From Bacillota bacterium (GTDB lineage: Bacteria > Bacillota > Clostridia > Christensenellales > Aristaeellaceae), in the NCBI GenBank assembly GCA_023396045.1, contig JAEWXD010000019.1:1-36732 (forward strand): a stretch of 36,732 nucleotides of DNA. Direction: 5' to 3'. This document shows, one piece after another, positions 1-8,374 of this stretch. The first letter of the stretch is position 1, and each line of letters opens with the position of its first letter. The notes beneath the pieces were generated by a model, which ran no database searches, was not told the DNA's origin, and worked only from the letters and a program-made list of their open reading frames with translations. A program made the position numbers and the translations under genes.

Positions 1-27
1 CTCGTTGAGCAATTGATGAAGTCTCAT
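1..27 (-). CDS. 5' end of an unidentified gene (truncated by window edge)
   Basis: An ATG at 27 opens a reading frame that runs off the left edge of the window, giving only nine residues (MRLHQLLNE). A strong AGGAGG ribosome binding site overlaps the TAG stop of the PerR-like gene just upstream (TAGGAGG, spacing 7), so the gene is almost certainly translated from the same transcript. Nine residues are too few to name the product. Confidence 0.6.
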
Positions 28-37
28 ACACGGCCTC

Positions 38-439
38 CTATGATTGTGATTTTTTTTGGCAACGGAGGCATATGCCATGCATTACCAAATGAATATTATG
101 TAAAAGCATACCTTTTTGTGCCGCCTCGTTTTGAAGGGCCTCTGTGATAGGTGCTGCCTCAAAGTCAAACAATTCCCCACACTGCTCACAAACGATATGA
201 TAATGCTTATGCAGTTGGCCATCATAGCGGTCTGGCCCATTGGGCATAGCAATTTGGCGCACTTGCCCAGCTGCTACCAATTGTGCGAGATTTCTGTATA
301 CCGTGCCCAAACTAATGTTTGGCATTTGCGCAAGCGCACGCTCGTACACAATATCGCTGCTGGGGTGATCCATGCTATTGCGCACAATATCTAATATCAG
401 TTGCCTTTGTTTAGTGGCACGTACCGGAATATTTACCAT
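38..439 (-). CDS. perR: PerR-like Fur-family metalloregulator
   Basis: A 133-residue Fur-family repressor: N-terminal winged helix (about 1-75) and C-terminal metal-binding dimerisation domain. The structural zinc site is visible as C84-x2-C87 and C124-x2-C127. The five regulatory-metal ligands of Bacillus PerR have counterparts here: H25, D73, H79, H81 and D92. The aspartate at the last position is typical of peroxide-sensing PerR rather than iron-sensing Fur, which usually has Glu. I infer an Fe/Mn-dependent peroxide sensor; a Zur-like role is the main alternative. The start is the ATG at 439, because AAAGGAG lies 5 bases upstream; a GTG 15 bases earlier falls inside that ribosome binding site. 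A perfect palindrome at 468-488, directly after its promoter, suggests autoregulation. The next gene (1-27) starts right after the stop. Confidence 0.85.
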   Translation of the reverse strand: MVNIPVRATKQRQLILDIVRNSMDHPSSDIVYERALAQMPNISLGTVYRNLAQLVAAGQVRQIAMPNGPDRYDGQLHKHYHIVCEQCGELFDFEAAPITEALQNEAAQKGMLLHNIHLVMHGICLRCQKKSQS

Positions 440-467
440 CGTTTCTCCTTTCACAGTTAGTGGTAAT

Positions 468-488
468 TAACAGTAATTATTACTGTTA
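468..488. promoter_or_regulatory. Fur/PerR-type operator (21-bp perfect palindrome)
   Basis: Half-site TAACAGTAAT is followed by one central T and then its exact inverted copy, giving a 10-1-10 palindrome. The core AGTAAT-N-ATTACT resembles the 7-1-7 boxes of Fur-family proteins (PerR: TTATAAT-N-ATTATAA; Zur: CGTAAT-N-ATTACG) and lies between the two. It sits where the transcription start of the neighbouring regulator would be, as expected for autorepression. Confidence 0.8.
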
Positions 489-496
489 TTATTTAT

Positions 497-525
497 AGTT
501 TAACATGATGAAAATATAGCGTCAA
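497..525 (-). promoter_or_regulatory. sigma-70 type promoter of the PerR-like gene
   Basis: Read on the minus strand: -35 TTGACG (525-520), a 17-base spacer, and -10 TAAACT (502-497, 4 of 6 matches). The predicted start near 490 falls at the edge of the palindromic operator, so a bound repressor would block initiation. Confidence 0.5.
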
Positions 526-708
526 ATTTATTAGAATATGCTAACTTTTTGAACACTTGCTTGCAAAGTCATGTTTTATAAGGCTTTACAAAGTATCTAT
601 AAAAACGATAAAAAATATTTTAAGAATAAATTTTCCATTTTGCATTTTTCCTTATAAAACAAAATCTTTTCACTAAAACACCAAAGTACTATGCGTTGCT
701 TAAGGCAC

Positions 709-736
709 AAAAAAACAAGCTCTATATAAGCTTGTT
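709..736 (-). terminator. Rho-independent terminator after lacZ
   Basis: An 8-bp stem AACAAGCT / AGCTTGTT with a 7-base loop lies 8 bases past the lacZ stop codon. On the minus strand it is followed by a T run (715-709). A T run also follows on the plus strand, so it may work both ways. Confidence 0.8.
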
Positions 737-743
737 TTTAATA

Positions 744-3653
744 TTATTGAAATTGCAAACGCACTTGCATGTGCATAGTGCCTTCGTTACGGTATTTCAC
801 GTTCAGTTCCGGGCCACAGCTATTGCTACCTACGCCAGCCATAACAGCATCTACAAACAAATGCACATATGGGCTTTGTACCAATTCAAAATTATGCTTT
901 TTATGAGATAGTTCCTTGGCGCTATAATGGCTTGCATTAAAGGAGAAACCTTTGGCAGACTGTAAACAAATGCTGTTGTTGCCGTTTTGCAAGCACAAAG
1001 CACGAGTGCCTATATGACTACCATGTTCCTGTGGTTTTAAATAGTCTACATATTGTTCGCTTACGGTAGAAGTAAATTCTGCAAAATAGCTTGCACTGTG
1101 CTTATCCACATAACTTTCTGTTGGGCCAAAGCCTATGTATTGCAAAGTTTCAAAGCTCTTTGGCAATTGCAAGTGCATGCCAAACCTTGGTAAGTATGGA
1201 AGCCTTGGGTCTTTTTCTGCGTCTAAGCAAATATCCACTGCGCCATTGCCATAGAAAGTATAATGCACAATGCCGGAAAGTGCCTTGGCAATGCCCGTGG
1301 GGGTGATACCAATTTCGGTGCAAATGTGCAATGCACCCTCTCTCTCTTCTACTTGGGTATTGTAGGTACGCACAAAATCACGATTATAATGGGCAAAGGT
1401 CCATTTTTGAACGATGTACATGTCGTTATCAATTGGGGCGCGCCATGTGCTAAACTGTGCCGGTGCCATAAGTTGCTCCTGCCCGTTTACTTGTACGCTA
1501 TCAAAACAAGCCGTGCGTTTGTTGTACACATAGCGCATATTGCCTGCATTTACAACGGTGCTAAAGCGAGTGTCTTCATATTGTGGCACTTCAGATTCTA
1601 TGGTTTCTAAACAGAAATCATCTTGCAAAATAATTTGGTCTACACCGAGCAAATCGCCTGCATTTACAAAGGCAGAGGCTTTGGCGCAGTAGGTTTCAAG
1701 CAGCAGGTCTACCCTGCCTTGTGGTAATGCCCAAGGGATAGTAAACAATTTGCGTGCACCTGCCCCCATATCTTGCACAGCAAGCTCTGTACTTTCTACA
1801 ATTTTACCGTTTTGTTGCAAATGCAAACGCACTGCAAAGCTATCGCCTGCCATAAATTCACTGGTATTATGGATTTCTATTTTACCATTTTGCAGGCTGG
1901 CACGAAGTGGACGATAAGCATTTTTAAGCTCTAAGAGGCCGGGTTTTACATTGCGCTCTGCACTTACCAAGCCGTCTACACAGAAATTGCCATCGTGTTG
2001 GAACTCACCAAAATCACCGCCATAACCAAGCATGGCTTTGCCGTTTTGTTCGCCAATCACAAAGGCATGGTCGCACCATTCCCAAACAAAGCCGCCACAG
2101 CATTCCGGATGCCTGTTAAAGCAAGCCCAATAGTCTTCAATATCCCCGGGGCCATTGCCCATGGCATGCACATATTCACAAAGCATATAGGGCTTTTGCT
2201 CTATGTTTTCTGCCAAGAAGGCTTCAATTTGAGAAGGGGAGGTATACATACGGCTATATACATCAAAGGTGCTTAAGTCTGCCATATAGTCTGTTTCACG
2301 TTCACAATAGTTTTCATAGTGCAACAAACGGGTGTTGTCAAAAGAACGTGTCCAACGCAAAGCGTTTTCAAAGTTTTCACCATAGCCGCTTTCGTTGCCC
2401 ATGGACCACATGCATACGCAGGTTCTGTTTTGTTGTTGGTATACATTGCGTTGCACTCTGTCCAACATAGGTGCCATAAAACGCGGATCCCTTGCACAGA
2501 GGGAATAGTTTTTGGCATTGTGTTGTAAATAAATCATGGTGGTGCCATGGGTTTCTATATCGCTTTCAGCAATCACATAAAAACCATATTCATCACACAA
2601 TTGGTAGAACCATGGTGCATTGGGGTAGTGGCTGGTGCGGATGGCATTAAAGTTATGTTGCTTCATAAGCGCCATGTCTTTAAGCACTTCTTTTTTTGTT
2701 ACGGCAGGGCCAACAAAAGGGTCGCTATCGTGGCGGTTTACACCACGGAATCGAAGTGGCACACCGTTGAATAATACCACTTTATCCCTCACTTCTATGC
2801 GGCGAAAGCCTTGTTTTTCTACAATGGTTTCTTCACCGGCTTGAATCTCCAAGGTATACAAAACGGGGTTGTCTGCATTCCAAGCTTGCACATAGTCTAC
2901 ATGAATTTCGCCACCGTTCACAAATTCCGTTTGGGTAATCAATGTACCCTCCGGGCTATACAGGCTTGCTTTTACAGGAAAGCTTTGGCCAATATAATCT
3001 ACATTCATTTGTAATGTACCGCTTTGCAGGTTTTCGTCTAAAAGAGCACGAACGCTAAGGCCATGAATGTGGTTTTCCGGGCGGGAAAGCACATATACAT
3101 CACGGAAAATACCACTGGTTCTGAATTTATCCTGGTCTTCCATATAGGTGCCATCACACCATTTAAGCACAAGCACACGCAATGTATTTGTACCCTCTTG
3201 CACGAAAGCGCTGATATCAAATTCAGAAGTAGAGTGGCTTACCTGGGAGTAGCCAACAAAAGCGCCATTCAGCCAAACATAGTGGCAGCTATCTACACCA
3301 TCAAAATTAAGGTAATGTTTCTTGCCTTGTGGCAATGTAAATGTAGTTTCATATACGGCACAAGGGTTTTGACGGGGTACATAAGGCGGGTCAAAGGGAA
3401 TGGCATATTTTACATTGGTATATTGGTGGCTATCATAGCCATGCACTTGCCAAACACTTGGCACGGGAATGGTGGTAGTACCTAAATCTACATTCCAAAT
3501 AGATAGGTCTTCCGGTAATTCTTCTACGCTTTCAAAATAGCGAAAACGCCAATCGCCATTCAAGCAAAGGCGGCTATTTACAATATCATAATAGGCACGG
3601 TATGGCATAGTGTTTACTGCAAAGGTTTGCAGGTCTTGAAAATATTGTTGCAT
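744..3653 (-). CDS. lacZ: Beta-galactosidase, glycoside hydrolase family 2
   Basis: A 969-residue LacZ-type enzyme (E. coli LacZ has 1023). Visible order: jelly-roll sugar-binding domain, immunoglobulin-like domain, TIM barrel (about 300-590), a second Ig-like domain and the C-terminal bgal small-chain domain. The acid/base is E421 in WSMGNESGYG and the nucleophile is E493 in LCEYVHAMGN; the NRHDSDP and RTSHYPN motifs are also present. There is no signal peptide, so it is cytoplasmic and hydrolyses imported beta-galactosides. The start is the ATG at 3653 with AGGAG 5 bases upstream. It is divergent from an N-acetylhexosamine kinase gene, so its substrate may be a beta-galactosyl-HexNAc disaccharide as well as lactose (inference). 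It is monocistronic, with its own terminator. I found no convincing -35 upstream; a TATAAC at 3698-3693 could be the -10. Confidence 0.95.
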   Translation of the reverse strand: MQQYFQDLQTFAVNTMPYRAYYDIVNSRLCLNGDWRFRYFESVEELPEDLSIWNVDLGTTTIPVPSVWQVHGYDSHQYTNVKYAIPFDPPYVPRQNPCAVYETTFTLPQGKKHYLNFDGVDSCHYVWLNGAFVGYSQVSHSTSEFDISAFVQEGTNTLRVLVLKWCDGTYMEDQDKFRTSGIFRDVYVLSRPENHIHGLSVRALLDENLQSGTLQMNVDYIGQSFPVKASLYSPEGTLITQTEFVNGGEIHVDYVQAWNADNPVLYTLEIQAGEETIVEKQGFRRIEVRDKVVLFNGVPLRFRGVNRHDSDPFVGPAVTKKEVLKDMALMKQHNFNAIRTSHYPNAPWFYQLCDEYGFYVIAESDIETHGTTMIYLQHNAKNYSLCARDPRFMAPMLDRVQRNVYQQQNRTCVCMWSMGNESGYGENFENALRWTRSFDNTRLLHYENYCERETDYMADLSTFDVYSRMYTSPSQIEAFLAENIEQKPYMLCEYVHAMGNGPGDIEDYWACFNRHPECCGGFVWEWCDHAFVIGEQNGKAMLGYGGDFGEFQHDGNFCVDGLVSAERNVKPGLLELKNAYRPLRASLQNGKIEIHNTSEFMAGDSFAVRLHLQQNGKIVESTELAVQDMGAGARKLFTIPWALPQGRVDLLLETYCAKASAFVNAGDLLGVDQIILQDDFCLETIESEVPQYEDTRFSTVVNAGNMRYVYNKRTACFDSVQVNGQEQLMAPAQFSTWRAPIDNDMYIVQKWTFAHYNRDFVRTYNTQVEEREGALHICTEIGITPTGIAKALSGIVHYTFYGNGAVDICLDAEKDPRLPYLPRFGMHLQLPKSFETLQYIGFGPTESYVDKHSASYFAEFTSTVSEQYVDYLKPQEHGSHIGTRALCLQNGNNSICLQSAKGFSFNASHYSAKELSHKKHNFELVQSPYVHLFVDAVMAGVGSNSCGPELNVKYRNEGTMHMQVRLQFQ

Positions 3654-3737
3654 AAGTGCTCCTTTTTATACTTTCATTTCATTTCTGATACTGTTATAGT
3701 AGCATAAATTTTGATTTAAAGGAACGAAAAAAACGAC

Positions 3738-3764
3738 TTGCATTGCAAATTATTAGCCATGCAA
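3738..3764. promoter_or_regulatory. Possible operator between lacZ and nahK (imperfect inverted repeat)
   Basis: TTGCAT at 3738-3743 and its inverted copy ATGCAA at 3759-3764 are separated by 15 bases in the shared divergent intergenic region. The position suits a sugar-responsive repressor acting on both genes, but no regulator gene is adjacent and the repeat is short. Confidence 0.25.
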
Positions 3765-3773
3765 TAGCCTTGT

Positions 3774-3802
3774 TTGCATTCCCCTTTACTTATTGTTATA
3801 AT
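3774..3802 (+). promoter_or_regulatory. Promoter of nahK
   Basis: -35 TTGCAT (3774-3779), 17-base spacer, and -10 TATAAT (3797-3802) preceded by TGT, an extended -10. It is 35 bases upstream of the TTG start. Confidence 0.7.
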
Positions 3803-3836
3803 AGAAAAATAAATACTTAAGAATTGAGATGATGAT

Positions 3837-4913
3837 TTGAACAACGTTTTGCGCCAATTTAGTATGAAGGGCGAACCCGTTTATTGCGAGCGTTATGGTA
3901 GCGGTCATATCAATAAAACCTATGATATAAAAACCACGGAAGGCAAGCGATATATTTTGCAACGCATTAACGACAGCATTTTTAAAAATGTAGATGTGTT
4001 GATGAACAACATTGTACTGGTAACAGAGCATTTAAAAAAGGTTGCCCCTAAAGAGCAAAAAATACTTAGCCTTATAAATACCAAAGACGGCGGTTCTTAT
4101 TACAAAGATGAATATGGCAATTTTTGGCGTATGTGGAAGTTTATTGGAAAAAGCGTTTGCTTAAACAGGCCGGAAAGCTTAGAGGATTTTTACCAAAGCG
4201 CATTGGCTTTTGGCCATTTTAGCAAACAGCTGAGTAATTTTGATGCCTCTTTGTTAAGCGAAACCATACCCGATTTTCACAACACACCCATGCGTTATAA
4301 GCAATTACATGCGGCCATTGCAGCAAATAAAAGCGGCAGAGCTAAAGATGTACAAGCCGAGATAGACTTTGCGCTTGCCCGTGAAAACGACGCGCATGCA
4401 ATGGTGGACATGGCAAGCAAAGGCGAACTGCCTTTGCGTGTAACCCATAACGACACCAAGCTGAACAATGTAATGTTAGATAAAAAAACACGCAAGCCAC
4501 TTTGTGTAATTGATCTTGACTGCGTAATGCCCGGGCTTTTAGGCAATGATTTTGGAGATTCTATTCGCTTTGGTGCAAGCACTGCCGAAGAAGACGAACA
4601 AGACTTGCAACGTGTGCATTTGGATTTAGACTATTTTGAAGCCTATACCAAAGGCTTTTTGGAAGCTTGTGCAAACAGCATGACCCAAGAAGAGATAGAC
4701 ACCTTGCCAACAGCCGCCAAGCTGATGACCTTGGAATGTGGTATACGTTTCCTTGCAGACCATATCAACGGCGATATTTACTTTTCTACCAGCCGTTCAG
4801 GGCACAATTTAGATAGGGCACGCACACAGTTTCAACTGGTAAAAGAAATGGAAGAGCAACACGAAGCCATGCTTGCCATTGTGCATAAGTATGCCAAAAA
4901 ATATAAGAAATAA
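3837..4913 (+). CDS. nahK: N-acetylhexosamine 1-kinase (NahK/LnpB family)
   Basis: A 358-residue phosphotransferase of the aminoglycoside-kinase fold. It follows Bifidobacterium longum NahK along its whole length: YGSGHINKTY near the N-terminus, the catalytic loop RVTHNDTKLNNVML with D206 as base and N210/N211, the metal-binding IDLDCVMPG (D226, D228), then FGDSIRFGAST and GIRFLADHINGDIYF. NahK phosphorylates GlcNAc or GalNAc at C1, giving the sugar 1-phosphate directly. The reading frame is closed by a TGA at 3825 and the nearby ATGs are out of frame, so the start is probably TTG 3837 behind a weak GAG; ATG 3864 would cut into conserved sequence. It is divergent from lacZ. No lacto-N-biose phosphorylase or UDP-sugar genes sit here, so this is not the bifidobacterial lnp operon. 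Specificity is inferred from similarity. Confidence 0.85.
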   Translation: MNNVLRQFSMKGEPVYCERYGSGHINKTYDIKTTEGKRYILQRINDSIFKNVDVLMNNIVLVTEHLKKVAPKEQKILSLINTKDGGSYYKDEYGNFWRMWKFIGKSVCLNRPESLEDFYQSALAFGHFSKQLSNFDASLLSETIPDFHNTPMRYKQLHAAIAANKSGRAKDVQAEIDFALARENDAHAMVDMASKGELPLRVTHNDTKLNNVMLDKKTRKPLCVIDLDCVMPGLLGNDFGDSIRFGASTAEEDEQDLQRVHLDLDYFEAYTKGFLEACANSMTQEEIDTLPTAAKLMTLECGIRFLADHINGDIYFSTSRSGHNLDRARTQFQLVKEMEEQHEAMLAIVHKYAKKYKK

Positions 4914-4972
4914 AAAAATATTTTAAAATGTATATCTCTTTGTTTGGCACATAAATAAAAGTAAATAGTAGC

Positions 4973-5018
4973 ATGGATGCTTTCCTGTAAATAACAGGGG
5001 GCGTCCATTTTATTTTGG
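4973..5018 (+). terminator. Rho-independent terminator after nahK
   Basis: A long two-part hairpin: ATGGATGC (4973-4980) pairs with GCGTCCAT (5001-5008, one G-T wobble), with inner stem CCTGT / ACAGG. A T-rich tail follows (TTTATTTTGG). It lies 60 bases past the nahK stop. Confidence 0.75.
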
Positions 5019-5049
5019 AAATGCTATTGCTGTTATCCTCTTTTACAGC

Positions 5050-5087
5050 TAATAAAATGCCCCCTTTAATGAATACAATAAAGGGGG
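5050..5087 (-). terminator. Terminator of the nudF-srtB operon
   Basis: Stem CCCCCTTTA (5060-5068) / TAAAGGGGG (5079-5087), 10-base loop, 14 bases past the sortase stop. On the minus strand the tail is CATTTTATT. The plus-strand side also has a T-rich tail, so it may stop transcription from both sides. Confidence 0.75.
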
Positions 5088-5101
5088 GGTGGTTTTTATA
5101 T

Positions 5102-6754
5102 TTAGCGCACACGGGTGGCGCGAAAGATACTATCTTTAATTTGTTGCATGTCTTCCCCGGGACGCACTTTTCTGCCTACCACAAGCAAGCGTGTGGTATC
5201 ACTATTAAGGGTACAGGTTGCCATGGTAAGCAAGCCATCATCTGAAGTAACGTCTATTGGAACATTGATAAGACTTCTGGCGCGGGCGTTGCGAATATAT
5301 TCTGCAGCTTCACCATCGGTGGCAAAGCTACTATAGGCAATAAAGGGGTAATAGTTTGGCTTGGTATAGTCTGTTTCAATTTCATACACGGCAAATATAA
5401 CATAGATGGCGTCTTGGTACAAACTATCAAACTGAACGATGGGGTTGTCTATATAGAATTTTGTACCTTTATCCGACTTATAATGAATCAATTTACCAAA
5501 CATAGAACCGTTGCGCATATTATGCCCATGCAAAATCAAATTTTCTGGCGGCAGGCGAAGGTCTGTACTTTCATCTGCAAAAATGGCGCCGGCCGGGTTT
5601 GCTTCTTTTAAATAATTGTGGGTAAGATAGAATTCGTTATCCCTCTTTACTACAGGCTGGTTTAATATATTGCCTATTTTAAGCCAGCCGACAATATCCT
5701 CATTTACATTAAGTAGTTCAAAAAACTTTTCACGCACGCGATTCAGCTCATTGCCATAATAGGTTTTGGAAAAATGGCGCAAAGTTGGGGTTGCTGTGGG
5801 GGCAGGGGTAGGTGTAATCGCCTTTGCTTGCACTACATTACGCTTAGTAACCACGCGTTGAAAACGATTTGGAGTGGCTGTAGGTGCATAAGTAGGCGTA
5901 GGTGTAACGGCAGGGGTAAGAGTAGGTTGTTCCTCCCTTGTTTCCGCCATAGAATACAGGTTTTCTGCCTTACGCAAAGCAAGGGATTGTTTTCTGGCAT
6001 TGTTTACATAATTGATTAGTTGGCTTGCAGAAACTACGCATACCACAAAGCATGCTGCCAAAATAATGAGTTGTGTGGTGGTATAGCCTTTTAAAAACTG
6101 TTTTGCTTTTTGCAAAGCATGATTTGCAAAGCTTGCTGCCCTATCTCTTTTGCGCGTTTTAGCTTGCATTGCGTACACGCTTTCTTGTGGTGCAGTACGG
6201 TTGGCTGTTTGCGTATTATAGCTTACATGCGCTTGCCTGCGAGGGCCTTGGTTTGTTTGTGCTTGTTTGTTTTCAAAATAATGGGGAACATATTGCGTAT
6301 TGTTTTCCGGCCTTGGGTTTGCGCTTCTTCTACCCGTTGATGCATTGGGGGTATAGGGAGGCGCTTGTGTATTACCTGCATTTGCCCTTGCTTGTGGTTG
6401 ATTTCCTCTGGGCATTGCACCATATTGGCCATAGGGCATAGCTTGTGGTGCTTGCCCTGCATGTATATAATTTGGGTTTGCACTATGCGGCACATTTTGC
6501 TCATAGGCCATGCCTTGCGGTGCTTGGTTTGGCCTTTGCATATTTTGCCTGCGTGGCTGTTGTGCCTGTGCCCTTGGTATATATTGGGTAAAGTGCGGGT
6601 TTTCTTGCACCGGACCATAATGGGTAAAGCCCAATGGTGTGCGGGGCTTATTGGGGATATTCGGCGTAGCAGAAACAGGCCTTTGTGCGTTGGGGGGCAC
6701 AAAACGGCCGGCATTATTATAATTTTGTTTTGACTGCGAAGGCCTTCTATCCAT
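5102..6754 (-). CDS. srtB: Class B sortase with a long low-complexity cytoplasmic N-terminus
   Basis: A 550-residue membrane transpeptidase. The C-terminal sortase domain (about 335-530) carries the triad H411 (LILHGHNM), C514 (LLTMATCTL) and R522 (TTRLLVVGR); the GHNMRNGSMFG and TMATCT contexts are class B. Sortases cut a sorting signal and join the protein to peptidoglycan. One transmembrane helix (about 227-249) is followed by a Thr/Pro-rich stalk (276-325). Residues 1-200 are rich in Gln, Asn, Pro and Ala and should be cytoplasmic, giving roughly twice the length of a usual SrtB (about 240-260 residues). The ATG at 6754 overlaps the dapB stop (ATGGATAG) and has AGGA 8 bases upstream, so this long form is probably real. 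It is last in an operon with asd, dapA and dapB. I saw no protein with a sorting signal in the window. Confidence 0.9.
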   Translation of the reverse strand: MDRRPSQSKQNYNNAGRFVPPNAQRPVSATPNIPNKPRTPLGFTHYGPVQENPHFTQYIPRAQAQQPRRQNMQRPNQAPQGMAYEQNVPHSANPNYIHAGQAPQAMPYGQYGAMPRGNQPQARANAGNTQAPPYTPNASTGRRSANPRPENNTQYVPHYFENKQAQTNQGPRRQAHVSYNTQTANRTAPQESVYAMQAKTRKRDRAASFANHALQKAKQFLKGYTTTQLIILAACFVVCVVSASQLINYVNNARKQSLALRKAENLYSMAETREEQPTLTPAVTPTPTYAPTATPNRFQRVVTKRNVVQAKAITPTPAPTATPTLRHFSKTYYGNELNRVREKFFELLNVNEDIVGWLKIGNILNQPVVKRDNEFYLTHNYLKEANPAGAIFADESTDLRLPPENLILHGHNMRNGSMFGKLIHYKSDKGTKFYIDNPIVQFDSLYQDAIYVIFAVYEIETDYTKPNYYPFIAYSSFATDGEAAEYIRNARARSLINVPIDVTSDDGLLTMATCTLNSDTTRLLVVGRKVRPGEDMQQIKDSIFRATRVR

Positions 6755-7499
6755 TTAGATTTCCTAAGCTTTCTTCTATAATGTCTTGGGTGGTATACAA
6801 GCCGTTGGCTTTGCCTTGCAGGAACTTTGCCGCTTGCAGTGCACCAATGGCAAATACCTTTCTATCTCTTACACGGTGCACCAATTGCAACTCGTCATAA
6901 GCACCTAAAAATTCTACACAGTGTTCCCCGGGAAGTGAACCGCCACGAAGGGAGTGTATACCTATTTCATTTTGTGTGCGAATGGCTTGTGCGCCTTCCC
7001 TACCACAGACAGCCTTGCTGTTTTCTTGCTTTACAGATTCGTAAAGCATAAGGGCGGTACCACTGGGGGCGTCTTTTTTTTGGTTGTGATGTTTTTCTAT
7101 AATTTCTATATCGTATAGGCCTTGCAACATTTGGCTTGCTTTTTTTGCAAGCACTTTCAAGGTTTGTACTCCAAGGCTTAAATTATAGCTTTGCAAAACA
7201 GGTATTTGCTTACTTGCTTGCTGTATCAAAGCCAAGCAGTGTTCATCTAAGGCTGTGGTACCAATCACACAAGGAATATGGTATTTGACCGCATGGGTAA
7301 GCACGGCAGATAAAGTACTGGGGTGCGAAAAATCAATAATACAATCGGCTAATTCATGCAGCAATTCTGCACTTTGATAAACCGGGAAATTGGCATGTGG
7401 CATGGGCTCGCCCACACCGGCTACAATTTGCACATCCTTTGCGTTTTCTGCAACGGCAAGACCCATACGACCACTTGCACCTACTAAAATAAGTTTCAT
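6747..7499 (-). CDS. dapB: 4-hydroxy-tetrahydrodipicolinate reductase
   Basis: A 250-residue NAD(P)H-dependent reductase, the second step of the diaminopimelate/lysine pathway after DapA. The N-terminal Rossmann motif is GASGRMG (7-13). The substrate loop EIIEKHHNQKKDAPSGTA (132-149) holds the catalytic His pair (H137/H138) and the Lys pair. The length is slightly short of E. coli DapB (273) but typical for the family. Its ATG shares ATGA with the dapA stop, and its own stop overlaps the sortase start by 8 bases, so translation of the three is coupled. Confidence 0.95.
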   Translation of the reverse strand: MKLILVGASGRMGLAVAENAKDVQIVAGVGEPMPHANFPVYQSAELLHELADCIIDFSHPSTLSAVLTHAVKYHIPCVIGTTALDEHCLALIQQASKQIPVLQSYNLSLGVQTLKVLAKKASQMLQGLYDIEIIEKHHNQKKDAPSGTALMLYESVKQENSKAVCGREGAQAIRTQNEIGIHSLRGGSLPGEHCVEFLGAYDELQLVHRVRDRKVFAIGALQAAKFLQGKANGLYTTQDIIEESLGNLNG

Positions 7500-8374
7500 A
7501 GTACGCTTTCCACTGCTTTCTTCAATACTTCTTTTTCTTGTGCTGTTAAGGGTATTAAAGGCAAACGTACATCCTCCTTACAAAGCTGTAGCATTTCCAT
7601 GGCAGCTTTAATAGGGGTGGGGCTGGTTTGCTTAAATATAGCGTTTACAAACGGCAATATATGCAATTGTAAGTCTAAGCTTTTTTTATGTTCACCATTC
7701 AGGTAATACATAACCATAGCTGCCATTTTTTGTGGAATGAGGTTGCTTGCAACGCTGATAACACCCAAAGAACCAAGAGATAGCATGGGCACGGTAAGCT
7801 CATCCATACCGCTATATACAGGCAAGCTACCTTGCAACAAGCGGAACATTTCTGTAGCCTGGGCAAGATCTGCACAGGCTTCTTTATGGCCAATGATATT
7901 GGGGTGCTCGGCTAAGGTTGCCACAGTGTTTGGCAACATATTAAGCCCGGTTCTACCCGGCACATTGTACAAAATCACAGGTAAAGATCCTTCGTCTGCA
8001 ATGGCTGTATAATGTGCAATAAGGCCTGCCTGTGTGGTTTTATTATAGTAAGGGGTTACGCAAAGCTGTGCATCTACGCCAAGCCGGGCATAGCGTTTGG
8101 CTTTTTGCATAACATCTGCCGTATTGTTGCCACCGGTACCGGCAATCACAGGCACAGCACCGTCCACCTGTTCTACAGCAAAAGCAATGAGTTTTTCTTT
8201 TTCTTCATTGCTGAGGGTAGCAGGTTCCCCTGTGGTGCCACATACCACAAGGGCACTGGTACCATTGCTCAGTTGATGGTCTATCATATTGGCGAATGCC
8301 TTATAGTCTACCTGATCGTTATAAAAAGGGGTAACCATGGCGGTGGCACTGCCTACAAATAAAGTTCTTTTCAT
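7496..8374 (-). CDS. dapA: 4-hydroxy-tetrahydrodipicolinate synthase
   Basis: A 292-residue TIM-barrel aldolase that condenses pyruvate with aspartate semialdehyde. Visible: the N-terminal LFVGSATAMVTPF, CGTTGEPATLS (45-55), YNVPGRTG (Y136-G143) and the Schiff-base lysine K164 in GHKEACADL. The open frame extends to 8461, but those 29 extra codons lie inside asd and do not look like DapA. I chose ATG 8374, which overlaps the asd stop as TAATG, with AAGGA about 11 bases upstream. It is the third of three consecutive diaminopimelate genes. Confidence 0.95.
   Translation of the reverse strand: MKRTLFVGSATAMVTPFYNDQVDYKAFANMIDHQLSNGTSALVVCGTTGEPATLSNEEKEKLIAFAVEQVDGAVPVIAGTGGNNTADVMQKAKRYARLGVDAQLCVTPYYNKTTQAGLIAHYTAIADEGSLPVILYNVPGRTGLNMLPNTVATLAEHPNIIGHKEACADLAQATEMFRLLQGSLPVYSGMDELTVPMLSLGSLGVISVASNLIPQKMAAMVMYYLNGEHKKSLDLQLHILPFVNAIFKQTSPTPIKAAMEMLQLCKEDVRLPLIPLTAQEKEVLKKAVESVL

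Noticed and set aside
3063..3485. A 140-codon open frame on the plus strand opposite lacZ
   Set aside because: It is antisense to the conserved N-terminal domains of beta-galactosidase and has no recognisable domain or ribosome binding site.
6223..6714. A 163-codon open frame on the minus strand inside the sortase gene
   Set aside because: It is an out-of-frame shadow of the low-complexity sortase N-terminus, with His/Lys/Met-rich sequence and no ribosome binding site.
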